A stretch of DNA of 64,000 nt from Xanthostigma xanthostigma (Eukaryota > Arthropoda > Insecta > Raphidioptera > Raphidiidae), in the NCBI GenBank assembly GCA_963575645.1, contig OY754475.1, positions 16,964,509 through 17,028,508 on the forward strand, written 5' to 3'. Positions 10,753 through 22,529 of the stretch are shown here, one piece after another; position 1 is the first letter of the stretch, and the number at the start of each line of letters is the position of its first letter. The position numbers and the translations under genes were made by a program. The notes under the pieces are model-generated. The model had not been told where the DNA came from, made no database searches, and saw only the letters and a program-made list of their open reading frames with translations.

Positions 10753-12776
10753 CTACGGTTTCTCCCCTGTGTGTATTAGCTTATGTCTCTTTAAACTGTA
10801 TAGCTGCCTGAAAGTTTTTTCACAAATATCACATTGGTACGGTTTCTCCCCTGTATGAGTAAATTTGTGTTTCTTAAAGGTACCCAAATTTCTAAAAGAC
10901 ATTTCACAAACTTCACACTGGTATGGCTTTTCTCCTGTATGGGTTAGTTTGTGACCCTTCAAATGATCTGATAGTCTGAAACACATTTTGCAAATGTCAC
11001 ACTGGTAAGGTTTCTCCCCTGTATGAATTAATTTGTGTTTGTTTAAATGTGGCAATTGTCTAAAAGAGCGTTTACAAACGTCACAAGAGAATGGCTTTAT
11101 TCCAGTGTGAGTTAGTTTATGATTTTTTAAACTAATATTTTGTGTAAAACACTTTTTACAAACGTCACATTGGTACGGTTTCTCTCCTGTATGAATCAAT
11201 GTATGCATCTTTAAATCACTTGACTGTTTGAAGCACGTTCTACAAACTTCACACTGGTATGGTTTCTCATCTGTATGACTTAATTTATGTTTGTTTAAAT
11301 CAGAAAGAAATCTGAAACTCTTTTTACAAATGTTACATTGGTAAGGTTTTTTAATTACGGAAGGTTTTTTGTTAACGATATCATATGCACAAGGATTTCC
11401 AATTTTGTTTAAGCTTCCATCAAAATCGGAACATTTAGCGTCAGGAATCATTTCATCGTAACCAATATTCTCGACTTTTATTTTATCTTCGTTACATGGT
11501 GTATTTGTTATGTCATCAGAACATTTTCTATATAAATCATCAGTAATTAATTTATCATCATTGTTCGGTTCTTCTTTAATTTCAACGTGACAAAATTCCA
11601 ACTCTGTAGACGTTTCTTCCTTTATATGGTTTGTTGCATTTGGAGACCTAGATTGTTTCTCATTCCAGTAACTTACGTCCATGTCATTCATTTCTACGGG
11701 TTCACATTTAAAAGTAACTTCTGTACCAGAGGTCTGATCTTTTAAATATTCGGAAGAACCATGCATTAAATGATTGGTTCGTTTCTCAGCACAGTGTAAT
11801 TGCTGTAAATAGTGGCGCAATGTTTTTTCAGACTGTACTACTTGGATTTGGAACTCGTGAATGTCCTCTAGTCTATTACAACATGTTTGACAGATGCGGG
11901 TCGGCATCTCATCGAGTTCCGTCAGCTATACAAAATGAAATACCAGTACTTTAATAGAATAGAAGAGAACAGTTTATTTGTGAAAAAGTTTTACAACAAA
12001 TTACAAAATCGTCAGTAAAGCATATGCATTAATTAAAAGAAAAATCTTTGTAATTATACAGCGGTTGATTTGTTAATATACGCTTGATTTCTTTTGAATA
12101 ATGATTAATTGATAGGTTTCTTATGGTAACTGAGGGCTGATTATACAATTTAAGTGACAAGTAATTTGGCCCATTTGTCAACTTATTACGTTTGAAAAGT
12201 GGAATAAGTTGACAAAACAATATTTAAAAAGTATATATTATCAAAGTTAAGGGAGTTCCACTGGTACAGCGGGAGAAAGCGGAGCAAGGGGAGACTCCCT
12301 CAGTAAAACATAGGACTAACATTTCATTTCCGAAAATCAGATAGACAAGAACTTTCGCGATATGTAGAGTCAGTATTCTATAGGGTCAATCCCAAAAATT
12401 TGACATTTTCTGAAACCTCTATCTCCTAGACGCTGATAAAAATACGGGATCTTTGATGAAACGAACCTTAACATTCAATCTTCATGTTACTAATGGGAAC
12501 TGATGTTACAAGGGTAGTAATAAAACTTTATTTATATCGTAGCCTACATTTTTGGGTATAAAAAGTTATCTATAGGCGCCGATGGCGTCTAAAATTAGCA
12601 ATCTATCCAAAATATCATCGACTTACCTTAACATGAGTACATTCCATTATTTTATCAGCTATTTGTTTCCCTAATTTAGATGAAAATGAGTACATGTCTG
12701 TCATTGTCACATCACGTTTTAAACACAATCTGCACATATTACTTAAATCGTGAATAGTTAATTTTAATTCTTCCAT
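10753..12776 (-). CDS. Gene C: ZAD C2H2 zinc-finger protein, 7 fingers
   Basis: Exons 12627-12776 (50 codons, CRLC) and 10753-11925 (CQTC, linker, seven fingers) give 440 residues, the same length as A. Linker motifs IKEEP and KCEP are kept. The stop is directly after the last TGEKP, as in A. Finger order and helices match A with small changes; for example, LSDHL replaces ISDHL in finger 5. The intron has about 270 extra bases (11941-12210). The start codon is 133 bases from that of gene D on the other strand. It is presumably a nuclear DNA-binding regulator. Confidence 0.9.
11941..12210. mobile_element. Insertion in gene C intron
   Basis: About 270 bases are absent from introns A and B, between AAATGAAAT and GACAAAACAAT. 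It ends in a 14-base inverted repeat (TTTGTCAACTTATT / AATAAGTTGACAAA). No recognised family. Confidence 0.45.
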
Positions 12777-12909
12777 TTTTAGGGTTCCGTACTTCCCTCA
12801 AAAGTAAAAGACGAACCCCTTACAAAGTCACTCGTAATGACCGTGAGCTGCTCAGTTTCATTCTATAGAATTTTGAGGTTATATCTGTCAGATTGTACAA
12901 TTTGAAAAA
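12777..12909. promoter_or_regulatory. 133-bp bidirectional promoter region of genes C and D
   Basis: Only 133 bases separate the ATGs of C (minus) and D (plus), so both promoters and 5' UTRs must lie or overlap here or start inside a neighbour. The D-side half (GACCGTG...CTGTCAG) matches 8660-8733 and the C-side half matches the flanks of A and B. No TATA box is obvious. Confidence 0.55.
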
Positions 12910-15419
12910 ATGAAGCCTTTTATAATAACAGAACAAGACTTAAGTAAAATCTGCAGGTTGTGTATAACGCCGAGTGTGAAGATGACTGACATATTTTGCA
13001 TTCCACCCCAATCAGAAAAGGAAATAGCTGATTTAATAATGCAATGTGCCCCCGTTCAGGTATTATGATTAAAATATTAATTCTTGAAAACACTTTTTTT
13101 GTTTTTGTTAATTTTTGTACCTATCATATAATTGACAGCAATTTACAAGTAGATTCAGTTTATGTACCTGTAACTTAGATATGTTTTATTGAAGTGGCAG
13201 TATATCCATTTATTGATGTCGATACATAAACAAATGTATTAACCTTTCTAATATTGTGCAGCACAATATTAGAAAGGTTAAAACATTTGTTTTAATTTTG
13301 TGACAATAATTTTATATTTAAAAGAAACTAATAATTTTAAAACATTAACATTAACCAGTATCCACATTAAAAATATATTTAAAAAAAAATAACAATTAAC
13401 AAGTTGAGTGACACCATGTTCTCAATCCATCAACAACAATATACTGATAACATGTGACAGCATTTGAACACTCTGAAGATGATACAAAACGTATCGAAAC
13501 GTTAGTATTAAATGCAAGTTTAAAAAAGTCTCAGTATTGCTTCATTTTCGATCCTTATGCCACGGAATTCTTTCCAAATACCTACTCATCATTAACTTCA
13601 ATGGATCACAGTTACTCTATTTATTGAATAGAGTCAATCTTCATTATTTCTTTTTTTGAAAATTAGTGAAGTCAAGTTGAAATATTATTAGCTTTATAAA
13701 ATAAATTAAATTTTCTCAAAAATTTTTTTTTTAATTTTTTCATGCCTCTAACTGCCCCTAGCCCCTTAAACAATATAAATAATTCGTTCCCCGCCCCAAA
13801 ATGTTTCTGATTTTCAATAATATAAAAAAACTAAATTAAAAAAAATCATCAAAATCGGAGCTGTTTCTGCGGAGTTCAAAGTTTTGCCTGTTTTATGTAT
13901 TCATTGACGCGACTAAATTAATAGCTCATTTGAAAACTGTTACAACTATAGGCACCTATATAAATATATTTTTCCTACAGTGTTTTCAATTAAATATTTA
14001 TTATATTAAAAGAAATTTATTACTTAAAAAAAGTATAAATACTGCTTTTTAACGACAGAAACTTTTGAACGGTAACGCCGATCATTATGAAGTTTGGACA
14101 CAACATAAATCTCGGTAAACTAAGATGAATGTGCGTACTCATGTCCCTTTCTTCCCCATTCGTTTTTTTACTCCCGTGTGAAACCGGGAGGGACCGCTAG
14201 TATAATGTATAGAAATTTTTAGCTCTTCAACGCAAACTTGAAAATTAATGTTACCGCGTTCGAACGTGTTAAAAATCATAGTAGGTATAGATTAATTAAA
14301 TAATAAAGAAAGTTCACCGATTTCTGATGTAGTTATTTGATTTGTTCACAGATAACGAGACACGATAATATGCCAACTTCGATCTGTCGATTGTGTTACA
14401 TCCAACTGAAAAAATTTCATAAGTTTCAAATGCAAATCGTAAAATCTGACAAAACTCTGCGACGCCATCATAAGCAGCAAAATTCATGTCGTCAGCTGAT
14501 TAAGATTGAATGTGTGGCTGAAGAAGAACCGCCTGACGACTCCCAAAGCCAGGCATCTTCTTCTGATATCCTTCTGAAATCTGAACCTTCTGATATTAAT
14601 TATACATTTGACGAGGCTTTCAAATTAGAAAACGTGTTTGTTAAAGAAGAACCAATTGAAGATATTTCGATAAGTCAAATCGAATGTACCGAAGATGCAA
14701 TTATCAACCAATCTAATGCTGATTGCAATGAAAGCAGTAGATCAGCAATAAAATTCGATATTGTTGACATTAAAGTTGGCCTAAACCTCGAAAATCCTTG
14801 TTTTATAGACGATATAAACAATTCTGAATATTCAGATAAATGTGATAACCAAAAAAATAAAAAAGTGTATCAGTGTGAAGCTTGTGAAATGTGCTTCAAA
14901 CAGTTATATCATTTTAAGAAACATAAACTAACACATACAGGGGAAAAACCCCACCAGTGTGGCGTTTGTAAAATGTGTTTTAGACATCCAGGTACTTTAA
15001 ATAGACATAAGTTAACTCATACGGGAGAGAAACCATACCAGTGTGACGTTTGTAAAATGTTTTTCAGACATTTGAATACTTTAAATAGACATAAGTTAAC
15101 GCATACAGGGGAGAAACCACATCAGTGCGCCGTTTGTAAAATGTGTTTCAGGCAACCGGGTACTTTAAATAGACATAAATTAACGCATACAGGGGAGAAA
15201 CCACATCAGTGCGACGTTTGTAAAATGTGTTTCAGGCAACCGGGTACTCTAAATGTACATAAATTAACGCATACAGGGGAGATACCACATCAGTGCGACG
15301 TTTGTAAAATGTATTTCAGGTCACCGGGTACTCTAAATATACATAAATTAACTCATACCGAAGAGAAACCATACCGGGCGACGTTTGTGAAATGTACTCT
15401 AGACAATCAAAACATTTAA
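12910..15419 (+). CDS. Gene D: ZAD C2H2 zinc-finger protein, 6 fingers plus a frameshifted 7th
   Basis: Exons 12910-13059 (50 codons, CRLC, donor GTATTA) and 14352-15419 (acceptor TTCACAG, CRLC) give about 405 residues. The linker holds VKEEP. Six intact fingers follow, most with the helix PGTLNRH or a close variant. Fingers 4 and 5 are almost identical 84-base repeats. In the seventh finger one base is missing after CCGG (about 15376), turning the expected C-D-V-C into out-of-frame residues that end 15 codons later. AATAAA lies at 15434-15439. The intron holds a Penelope fragment and a Helitron end. The product is presumably functional with a shortened array. Confidence 0.88.
13440..13640 (+). 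mobile_element. Penelope-like fragment in gene D intron
   Basis: It shares the sequence around GCCACGGAATTCTTTCCAAA and the hairpin CTCTATTTATTGAATAGAG with the fragments at 4361-4735 and 10150-10375. It carries the best hammerhead-like core of that family. Confidence 0.5.
13473..13502 (+). ncRNA. Hammerhead-ribozyme-like core
   Basis: CTGAAGA, a 5-bp stem II (GATAC/GTATC) closed by AAAAC, then GAAAC. These are the invariant CUGANGA and GAAA boxes of a hammerhead core in the right order. Stems I and III are not clearly resolved, so cleavage activity is uncertain. Such motifs are known from Penelope-like elements. Confidence 0.5.
13903..14200 (+). mobile_element. Helitron 3' part in gene D intron
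   Basis: It ends GGACCGCTAG followed by T. The last 300 bases match the 3' parts of the elements ending at 59504, 60959 and 63289. The 5' end is not clear. Confidence 0.55.
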
Positions 15420-15479
15420 CGGTCATAAATTACAATAAAGCTTAAGTAGAGTTGTATAAAATTTTATTAAGGTGTAAAA

Positions 15480-16440
15480 AAAATGTGAGCCATCATGTGA
15501 AACATAAATTTAACTAAATTTCGCCCCGTTAACTAACAAAATTCTAGTAACAAAATGTCGCCCTGTAAAGCGCGGATCACAGCTTGTCGGCCGCTGCTGA
15601 TCAGCGGCGGACAGTAGTACCAGCAAGCAGCGGCGGTCAGCCCGGTCACACTACGGCTACTACTCGCTAGTCTACCGCGAGTAGTGGCTGTCAATCCGGT
15701 CACTACTGCTCTCCAGTTTGCTACAGTAGTATTGCTGCAACTGCCATTTTGTTGTCGCTTTCAGCAAGCATGTTATCTGTGGGTCCACCTAACTCTGCCA
15801 TTATTAATAAGAATTATAAACTAATTATTATTACACTGACAATATACACTGAAAATTGTTATTAGTAATTGTAGATAGTATTATCACAACATACATCGAA
15901 CATAAACCACGTGGTACGTGATGGTTTACTCGTCTATGATGCACTGCTTCGGTCAGACTGCGCTACTCGCTGGTGGTAGCAGGTGCGAGTGAGTCACGTG
16001 ACCTGCTAGTCGCCGCTGCCTGGCTACCAAAATAGAACATGTTCAATTTTACCAGCCGCTGATAAACACTCGCCGGCTGGCGGCGCCAGCGGCGAATTTT
16101 ATGCTGATTGATGGCTGACACTAGCGGCTTCCACAAATCGCGGCTGGCAACCAGCCTAGTGTGACCCGCGCTTAACTAAATTTTGCTCTGTCATCTAGTT
16201 GTCGCCTTTAACAAAAGCCAAGTTATAATCCAACACATGCACAAAGCAAGCGTCACGCGCTTTCATCTAACGAAATGCTTGGGAAAAAAATCGCCCTGTT
16301 ATCTAGATGCTGCCTTCAACTAAAGCCATGTTTAATCCAACGCACACAAACGTAACGTCTTCCCATAAAAGTGTCGCGTCATTTGCATAATTTTACTCCC
16401 AACCAAACGCGCCAATAGATGTTTCACATAAAAAAATCTA
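15480..16440 (+). repeat. Dispersed repeat interrupted by a MITE
   Basis: The outer parts (AATTTCGCCC..., CAACGCACACAAACGTAACG, ...AACCAAACGCGCCA) recur at about 56980-57230 in the GPCR intron. The middle is the GC-rich insertion at 15569-16172. No coding sequence seen; class unknown. Confidence 0.5.
15569..16172. mobile_element. GC-rich Harbinger-type MITE, TAA target duplication
   Basis: The TIRs are AGCGCGGATCACA at the left and its near complement (AGCGCGGGTCACA) at the right, flanked by TAA on both sides (15566-15568 and 16173-16175). A 3-bp TAA duplication fits PIF/Harbinger. The 604-base body is far richer in GC than its surroundings and has internal inverted blocks. Confidence 0.6.
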
Positions 16441-16975
16441 TAACATAACTACAAATATTCAAAAATTTAAGAGTGTGCAGGAGAAATAAGATAGTAGTAT
16501 CAACTTTGATTGTATAAAAAAAGTTCATATTATATTGTGCCCTTTTTATCTGGATAAGTTAACTGTCAAAAATTTTAATTTGGATTGTAAATATACAAAA
16601 ATATATATATTCCTTCTTGACGGGATATTTGCTTTCAAAGTTCTTATCAAAGCGCCACCCTCTCTAATATTTAAGCATCCGATGCAAAAAAAACCTGACA
16701 AAATTCCTGTAAAATGAACGAGGTAGTTGCATGCGTAAGAAGTTCAAAGTGGTCAAAAAAAGTAGGTAAGTATAAAGAAGAAAAGACAATCTCCCACTGC
16801 TTACGCTGTTTTCGAAATTTGATTTTTGTTATTGTTCAAGATGAAGTCAGGGAACAACGTTTTTTCAATTTTTTATAAATTATAGCTGACTAGAAATTTA
16901 AAAATGCGTTAAACCAGTCAAGATTTAGTATTGTTGGTGCTGAGTTTCTGTATCAGACTGCATAATTTGAAAAAA
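16441..16975. other. Upstream of gene E
   Basis: AT-rich, no gene or clear repeat. 16925-16975 resembles the 5' flanks of gene D and of the orphan exon (CAGACTGCATAATTTGAAAAA) and is probably the 5' UTR or promoter of gene E. Confidence 0.35.
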
Positions 16976-18579
16976 ATGAAGCCTTTTAAAAAACTAGGAG
17001 AAGACTTAAGTAAACTCTGCAGAATATGTTTAACGCCAAATTTGAAAATGACTGGCATATTTCATTTCCCCCCCAAATTGGGAAGAGAAATAGCTGATTT
17101 AATAATGCAATGTGCCCCCGTTCAGGTACAGAGATAAAATGATATGTATGAAAACACTATTTCTTTTTTTTTTGCATTTTTGAAATATTTTATGAATGTT
17201 ATGTGAATTTATTATAGATAAAGAGATACGATAATATGCCAACTTCGATCTGTCGATTATGTTACATTCAACTGAAAAAATTTCATAAGTTTCAAATACA
17301 AATCGTAAAATCTGACAAATCACTGCGATGCTATCAAAAGCAGCAAAATTTATCTGATCAGCCGATCAAACTAGAAAATTCGGCTGAAGAAGAAATGTCT
17401 GACAACCCCGTAAGCCAAACCTTTTCATCTGATGTCATCGTGAAATGTAAATCTTCAGAAGTTAGTTATACATTTGACGAGGCTTACAAATTAGAAAAGG
17501 TCTTTATTAAAGAAGAACCAACTGATGATACCTCATTGAATCAAATCGAATATACTGACGATGTAATTAACAGTTATTCTAATATTGATTGCAAGGAAAG
17601 CAGTAGAGAAGAAAGAAAGTTCGAAATTGGTGACACTAAAGTTGATCAAAACGTCGGATATCCTTGTCTTACAAACGATATAAAAATTTCTGAATGTTCC
17701 GATAAATGCGACATTGAAAAAAATAAAAAACTATATCAATGTCACGCTTGCGAAATGTGTTTTAGAAAATCCAAAATACTAAATGAGCATACATTAATAC
17801 ATACAGGAGAGAAACCGCATCGGTGTGACATTTGTAACAAGTATTATAGAAAATTAGGTCATTTAAAGAGACATAAGTTAAATCATACTGGAGACAAACC
17901 ATATCAGTGTGACGTTTGTAAAATGTGTTTCAAAGAGTCTGGTACCTTAAAGAATCATGCATTAATTCATGCAGGAGAGAAACCATATCAGTGCGATATT
18001 TGTAAAATATATTTCAGGCAGTCAAGTACTTTAAAAAGACATTATTTAACTCATACGAAAGAGAGACCTCACAGATGTGAAGTTTGTAATAGTTGTTTCA
18101 GGCAACCAGCTGCTTTAAACAGACATAAATTAATACATACGGGAGAGAAACCTCACCAGTGCAATATTTGTGAAATGCGTTTCAGTGAATTCAGTGCTTT
18201 AAAGAAACACACGTACATCCATGAAGGAGTGAAACCCTATCAGTGTGACGTTTGTAAAATGTGGTTCAGACAGTCAGATAATTTAAAGAAGCATAAATTA
18301 ACACATACAGGAGAGAAACCGCACCAATGTGATATTTGTAAAATGTGTTTCAGACAACCGGGTACTTTAAATAGACATAAATTAACACATACCGGAGTGA
18401 AACCATACCAGTGTGACGTTTGTAAATTGTTTTTCAGACAATTAGATACGCTGAATAGACATAAATTAACGCATACAGGAGAGAAACCGCACCGGTGTGA
18501 CGTTTGTGAAATGTGTTTCAGACAGTCAAAACATTTAAAAAGTCATAAATTAAAACATACAGTAGAGACGCTGTTCTAG
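16976..18579 (+). CDS. Gene E: ZAD C2H2 zinc-finger protein, 10 fingers
   Basis: Exons 16976-17125 (50 codons, CRIC, donor GTACAG) and 17218-18579 (acceptor TTATAG, CRLC) give about 503 residues; the intron is only 92 bases. Linker with IKEEP. Ten complete C2H2 fingers run from about residue 225 to the end, with mostly TGEKP-type linkers, and the array closes with TVETLF. It is the clear tandem paralog of D (same exon 1 layout, same MPTSICRLCYIQLKKFHKFQ start of exon 2) but has four more fingers and no lesion. It is presumably a nuclear DNA-binding regulator. Confidence 0.92.
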
Positions 18580-18629
18580 TATGACGTAGAAAGTGTTTTT
18601 GAAAATCTACACATATATTTTTTATGTAT

Positions 18630-18732
18630 TGCGATCAAGCTACTTCCCCTTTCAATTGCATAACTCAAAGTTAAATAATAGAATTTTTAAATTTGAATTG
18701 TGCAATTGAAGAGGGGAGGTAGTATACTATAG
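18630..18732. repeat. Short hairpin element
   Basis: GCTACTTCCCCTTTCAATTG pairs with CAATTGAAGAGGGGAGGTAG about 60 bases later. It is probably a small MITE in the 3' flank of gene E. Confidence 0.4.
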
Positions 18733-19084
18733 TTTATGCACAGTACAAAATATCAGTATAAAAATAAAAATAGCAATCTATTATATAATAATAAAAAAAT
18801 AAATTTCGCCGCTTAACAACAATGGATGCAAAGTATATTTACGTACCAGTCACGTGCATAAAAACTGCACCGTTTATATGAATGTGACGTCATTGTAAAT
18901 TATTTTGTAACCGTACTGTAACTATTATTAATTATTATGTGATGTTGCATAAATTTCTTTCTTCTCTATAACGTTTAGAAGCGTAGGACACTCACTTTAT
19001 CAACATTTTATTTAATTCGTCGAATGCCTCACGCCTCTCAACATTACAGAAGAGAATGAAATTTATTTTCTACGATTTACAATA

Positions 19085-19410
19085 ACGTCAGATAGCTTAT
19101 CGTATCCCACTCTTCAAATTCTTTATTTGATACTCATATCAAGAGGGTTGTAATGAAGAAGGTAATCCGCCATATTGGGTTTAAAATGACGGCACAGATC
19201 TTATCATATCTCTCTCTTCAAATTTATTAGTTGGTATCCATATCAACAGAGTTGTAAGAAAAATGTAATCCGCCATAGTGGGTTTAAAATGAGGTCACAG
19301 ACATTATTGTACTCTTCAAATTCTTTATTTGATACCCGTATCAACAAGGTTGTAAAGAAAAAGGTAGTCCGCCATATTGGGTTAAAATGACGTCACATAC
19401 TTTATCGTAT
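19085..19410. repeat. Tandem repeat, three units of about 105 bp
   Basis: Each unit contains CTTCAAATT, TTGATAC..., ATCAA.AGGGTTGTAA, a CGCCATATTGGG word and AAAATGACGTCACA, with slow divergence. A fourth unit is partial. A reverse-strand piece of the same unit occurs at about 29690-29780 inside the intron of the second ZAD unit. Confidence 0.6.
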
Positions 19411-19723
19411 CCCACTCGTCACTCTCATTTGATCCTACGCCATTAAATCCTAATGGGCATTACGCGTTTTTTATCTCTTTTCAATAAAATGATTTCCTAA
19501 ATACCTTGTATGCTACGTCCTTGTCTTACTTTACCTTCCCGATCACAGCGCTGCGTATCCTTAACTAAAATGTTTATTTCGACTCCAAACGATCAATAGT
19601 CAAATCACACTTCACAGTGTAGTTACACCAGAGATAAGGTTACGCTGACTGCAGGCGGGCTTGACACACAAATAATCTGATAGATATCGAATCTTTGTTG
19701 TCAGTTTATCAGAATCTCGAAAA

Positions 19724-20785
19724 ATGCAACATTCTACAGCAACCGGCCAAAGTATACGCGAAATGTGTCGATTGTGTCTAGCATGTGGTGCAACGATAAA
19801 CATATTTAAGATTTCACGCAAATTTGGGAAAGAAATAGCAGACGTAATAACAAAATGTGCCCCCATTCAGGTAAGAAGAACAAGCTTCATTTATTTGTTA
19901 TATTTTCCAGCGGAATAAGTAATTTCACATTTTTTGCCAGTTTGTCTTACTTGCTCAAAGAGTTTTTAAAACTAAAATAATATCACAATTATAAAATTAT
20001 GATTATACAAGTAAAATAACACAAAATATAGAATTTACCGTTAAGAATGCGCCTTGTCCGTTTTTTAATTGCAATGTCTCTTTCCTGGAAGTATTAAAGT
20101 CTAAAATCTATCATTAAGTCATTCCTGCTATGTTTTGAAAAATAAAAATTATGAAAAATACCGAAAGCACACATATTTTCATTCAGAAAAAAGTGTGCAT
20201 GTAATAATATAATAAAAACTGTTTCTCCAATCCCTATTAGATATACTAAATAGTAAATATTATTTTTACTATATGAGTGAAACTTTTAATATGTGATTTT
20301 AATCACAGATAACGAGAAGCGATAAAATGCCAACTTCAATATGTAAATCATGTTTCACTGAACTAGAGAAGGTTCACCAGTTCCAAACGCGAGCCGTAGA
20401 ATCTGACAAAACACTGCAAAGCTATTTGCAAAAACACCAGCTTGAATCTGCTTCTGATGAACTGTCTGATGGTCCTTCAAATCAGAGCTCAGCTACGGAA
20501 ATCACTATAAAATGTGAAATTCCAGAAATTGACGACGTAGATGATGTAGGTTTCCATTGGCCAGAGACGGAACCATCAAATTATAACGAAACAAATAAAG
20601 TTAAGGAGGAAATCAAATCCGATATCAAAGATGAACCGATGGATGATAATTTAACAACAGAATATATGGATGACATAACAGACGTTAATGCCAGTGAAAA
20701 CAGTTGTGAGGACACAGGGATCAAAAATGCCGATCCTGAAGGAATTCCTGATTGTGATTATTCTATGTATAATGAAGGTATGTAA
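19724..20785 (+). CDS. ZAD module F1 (no fingers), first copy
   Basis: Exons 19724-19870 (49 codons, CRLC, donor GTAAGA) and 20309 onward (acceptor AATCACAG, MPTSICKSC) form a complete four-cysteine ZAD, followed by an acidic linker with IKCE and IKDEP. The frame stops at GM* (20785), but AAG|GTATGT at 20777/20778 is a strong donor in phase 1 and is kept in the second copy, so the exon probably ends at 20777 and joins something downstream. No zinc fingers follow; the next coding sequence is the recombinase-like exon at 22530. It could be a ZAD-only protein, a decayed zinc-finger gene, or the 5' part of a fusion. Confidence 0.75.
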
Positions 20786-20834
20786 AGTTGTGGATGCTCA
20801 AGTAAATGTGAGACTAAGAAGTCTTCCATAACAA

Positions 20835-21780
20835 AAATAAGTTCAAAAACTAAAACCCGACTACTGAAAAGTATGAAACTAGAAAATATTCTTATCTAAG
20901 GGTAGCTGTGGTCATATGCCACCTATCCTAACAAAACTTTACATTTTAACAGTAGTAAGCGATCGTAAGCTCTAGGGCAAAGTGCATGACGCTATACATC
21001 TAGAGGGGCCCAGTCGCGTTGGAACGAATTTTTTCATGAGTGGGCTCACGAAAAACAAGTTTAGACATAGTAACATGAAATAGTATGATGTTTATTTTTT
21101 ACCCACGACGGAACGGAGCATGTATATGCGTTTAGGGTGAGAGATTGTTTGCTCGTTTGTATGTGTATTTGTGCACTCGATCAATGTCGCCATTTATCTG
21201 AAAAATGGTTTGATCAATTCAGATGCGGTTTTCTGTAAAGGGTTTATAATTCATCTGAGACGGTTCTTAGATAGATATTACGATGGTGACGCCCCAGGGG
21301 GCGCTGCACTGCACAAAAAAATGAATTGTACAGCAACGTATGCTGGGTTGCCTACACAGCGGGCATTTAATCAGCTTTCTCTGTAACAGTGTCAATTTCT
21401 GTACATAATACATAGGTACTAATAGTTACACTGTGTACGCTAGTTCAGACCATCTGAACTCACTTATACAAAATCTCTAAAACTTTTAAAATAAAACAAA
21501 ATTAAAAATTTACCGAAAACTCGTTTTTTGTCTTCATTTCTTGAAACGAACTCACGCATCAATTAATCATTAGGTTGCGCTCATATGCTGCCGCACTTAT
21601 CTCTCTTTCAAATATGAAAGTTGATATAGAAATCATAAAAGTTAATATATATAAATTTTGATGGGTGGGCTTTAGCTATATATGAGATGGCATATGACCA
21701 CGGCTATCCTCAGATGAGAATATTTTCTTGTTTCATACTTTTCAGTAGTCGGGTTTTAGTTTTTGAACTTATTTTTTATT
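20835..21780. mobile_element. TIR element in F1 unit
   Basis: About 85-base inverted ends (AAAAACTAAAACCCGACTAC at the left, its complement at about 21735-21765). It lies inside the putative intron between the ZAD and recombinase exons of unit 1. The open frame at 21171-21386 does not look like a gene. The element is not seen at this place in unit 2. Confidence 0.55.
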
Positions 21781-22529
21781 TAAGTAAATTATTTTTATTA
21801 ATTTTTTTTTTCAATTTGCTCCCCTCTGGGACCAAAATTCAAAAATAAGTGTAGCTTATGTTACCCGTGCCACAATAACGATTCGATTGACACAATTTAT
21901 TTATTAAAATTGGATGAATAGTTTAGACGCTACGATGGAACATCCGTAAATACAAACATACATACATAGACTGCTAAACTCATAACCCTTCCTTTTGACT
22001 TCGCCGTAGTGGGGTAAAAAAAATATTATAAAAGTGCTATTTCTAAAGAGTTCGTTGAAAGAGAAAACAGCTTAAACCTATAGTAGATTGTGTATCAAAG
22101 GCGAAATGAAGACGATTTTGACGGATGTGAAGTTCACACGAGTCATTCCTTCCTTTAAACACACTGTAGTTTTTTTTCTACACGCTATAAAATGCCGACT
22201 TTAGCGAGTAGGTCTTAGTTTTCAGTATTTGCAACATTTCATCACTCATTTTTTAGGCGCGACCCAAGCTTTAGCTGGAAGCGCCTATATGTACTCGCTT
22301 TGTCTGTGAATCTGTGAGTCACGCTTTTTGTATCCAGCGTACAGCCCAAACGCCTTAACCGATTTTTAAAAACTTTTTTTTGTTCAATTCGTCTCCGGGT
22401 AACTTAATTCCTAACGTCGTTTATGCGGCCCGCGGGCTACCGACCCCTGCTTTCAAGTAATGTTTGTAGCGGTCACAGCTACATTATTGAAGTTTCAATG
22501 TATGTCAAATAGTAGCGAAAACTAAAAAA
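21780..22529. other. Region between F1 ZAD and recombinase exon
   Basis: About 21970-22020 holds a CATAACCCTTCC...CGCCGTAGTGGGGTAAAA tail typical of insect transposons. 22080-22255 is the stretch that matches both sides of the Helitron at 30803-31468 in unit 2. An AG at 22510-22511 precedes an open frame into the recombinase ATG. Confidence 0.4.

Noticed and set aside
19085-19410. CRISPR-like array
   Set aside because: Units are about 105 bases, diverged and without regular spacers; the host is an insect.
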